This document shows positions 63,868 to 64,000 of a DNA stretch of 64,000 nucleotides, piece after piece. The notes beneath the pieces are model-generated. The model was not told the origin of the DNA. It saw nothing but the letters and a program-made list of their open reading frames with translations, and did no database searches. Positions within the stretch are counted from its first letter, which is position 1; the number at the start of each line of letters is the position of its first letter. This stretch comes from Bettongia penicillata ogilbyi (lineage: Eukaryota; Chordata; Mammalia; Diprotodontia; Potoroidae): contig JAJHZJ010000496.1 of the NCBI GenBank assembly GCA_023548195.1, positions 2,624,001-2,688,000 on the forward strand, written 5' to 3'. Both the position numbers and the translations under genes were made by a program.

Positions 63868-64000
63868 GCCTGGGAAGACTTACATGAACTGATGCAAAGT
63901 GAAGTGAGAAGCCAGGAGACATAGTAACAGCAATTTTGTACAATGGTCACCTGTGAAAGACGTTAACTCTGTGCTGCCCTGGCCACGTGGCCCCAGAGGA
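63868..64000 (+). mobile_element. L1 3' fragment, cut by the window end
   Basis: gggaagacttacatgaactg, atgcaaagtgaagtgagaag, ccaggagacatagtaacagc, aattttgtacaatggtcacc matches the marsupial L1 ORF2 end and 3' UTR start (gaaagacttacatgaactga, tgcaaagtgaggtgagcaga). The element continues beyond 64,000. Confidence 0.85.

Noticed and set aside
1..64000. Protein-coding exons, tRNA, snRNA or CpG island
   Set aside because: No multi-exon pattern, conserved protein domain of a cellular gene, standalone tRNA-like gene or CpG-dense block was seen. tRNA-like sequence occurs only as SINE heads. Divergent short exons cannot be excluded by eye.

Overview
This window looks like intergenic or deep-intronic DNA from a marsupial. 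I found no protein-coding exon, no functional RNA gene and no prokaryotic feature. Nearly every recognisable segment is a transposable-element copy or a simple repeat. The marsupial call rests on four things: several MAR1-type SINEs (tRNA-like head, CORE middle, RTE-like tail); an L1-derived element with ORF1 but no ORF2 (HAL1-like, about 0.86-3.69 kb); marsupial-type L1 3' ends; and very many old L2, MIR/THER1 and CR1/L3 copies. I cannot resolve the species. All family names come from remembered consensus motifs, because no RepeatMasker or BLAST run was possible, so element edges are usually good to 10-30 bases.

Layout. 0.86-3.69 kb: HAL1-like element with a decayed ORF1 and a 3' UTR carrying an internal duplication. 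4-16 kb: MIR, L2, CR1/L3, MAR1 and one L1 3' fragment, with a CR1-type reverse-transcriptase remnant at 11.48-11.75 kb, an AT-rich tract at 7.05-7.32 kb and a TAG-triplet tract at 14.78-14.90 kb. 16-25 kb: mostly unassigned sequence with scattered SINE and L2 copies. 25-33 kb: SINEs, two polypurine tracts, an RTE-type reverse-transcriptase remnant near 31.1 kb, and a truncated L1/HAL1 3' end (32.845-33.201 kb) bounded by a perfect 18-bp target-site duplication. 33-43.9 kb: old repeats, hAT-like and mariner-like non-autonomous elements, large microsatellites, and a MAR1 SINE nested in an L2 with a 12-bp duplication. 43.9-45.6 kb: the longest repeat-poor island. 45.6-51 kb: a dense SINE/L2 cluster. 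51.2-51.9 kb: an antisense L1 3' segment. 52-64 kb: more L2, MIR and CR1, the two-piece templated duplication described next, and an L1 3' fragment cut by the window end.

The most unusual observation is at 59,569-59,679. This 111-bp block consists of 55 bp identical to 61,150-61,204, then 4 bp, then 52 bp identical to 60,788-60,839. The two donor pieces are joined in the opposite order to their order downstream. It reads as a local template-switching or templated insertion. I saw no coherent undescribed gene system here; the open question of most biological interest is whether the repeat-poor islands hold conserved regulatory DNA.
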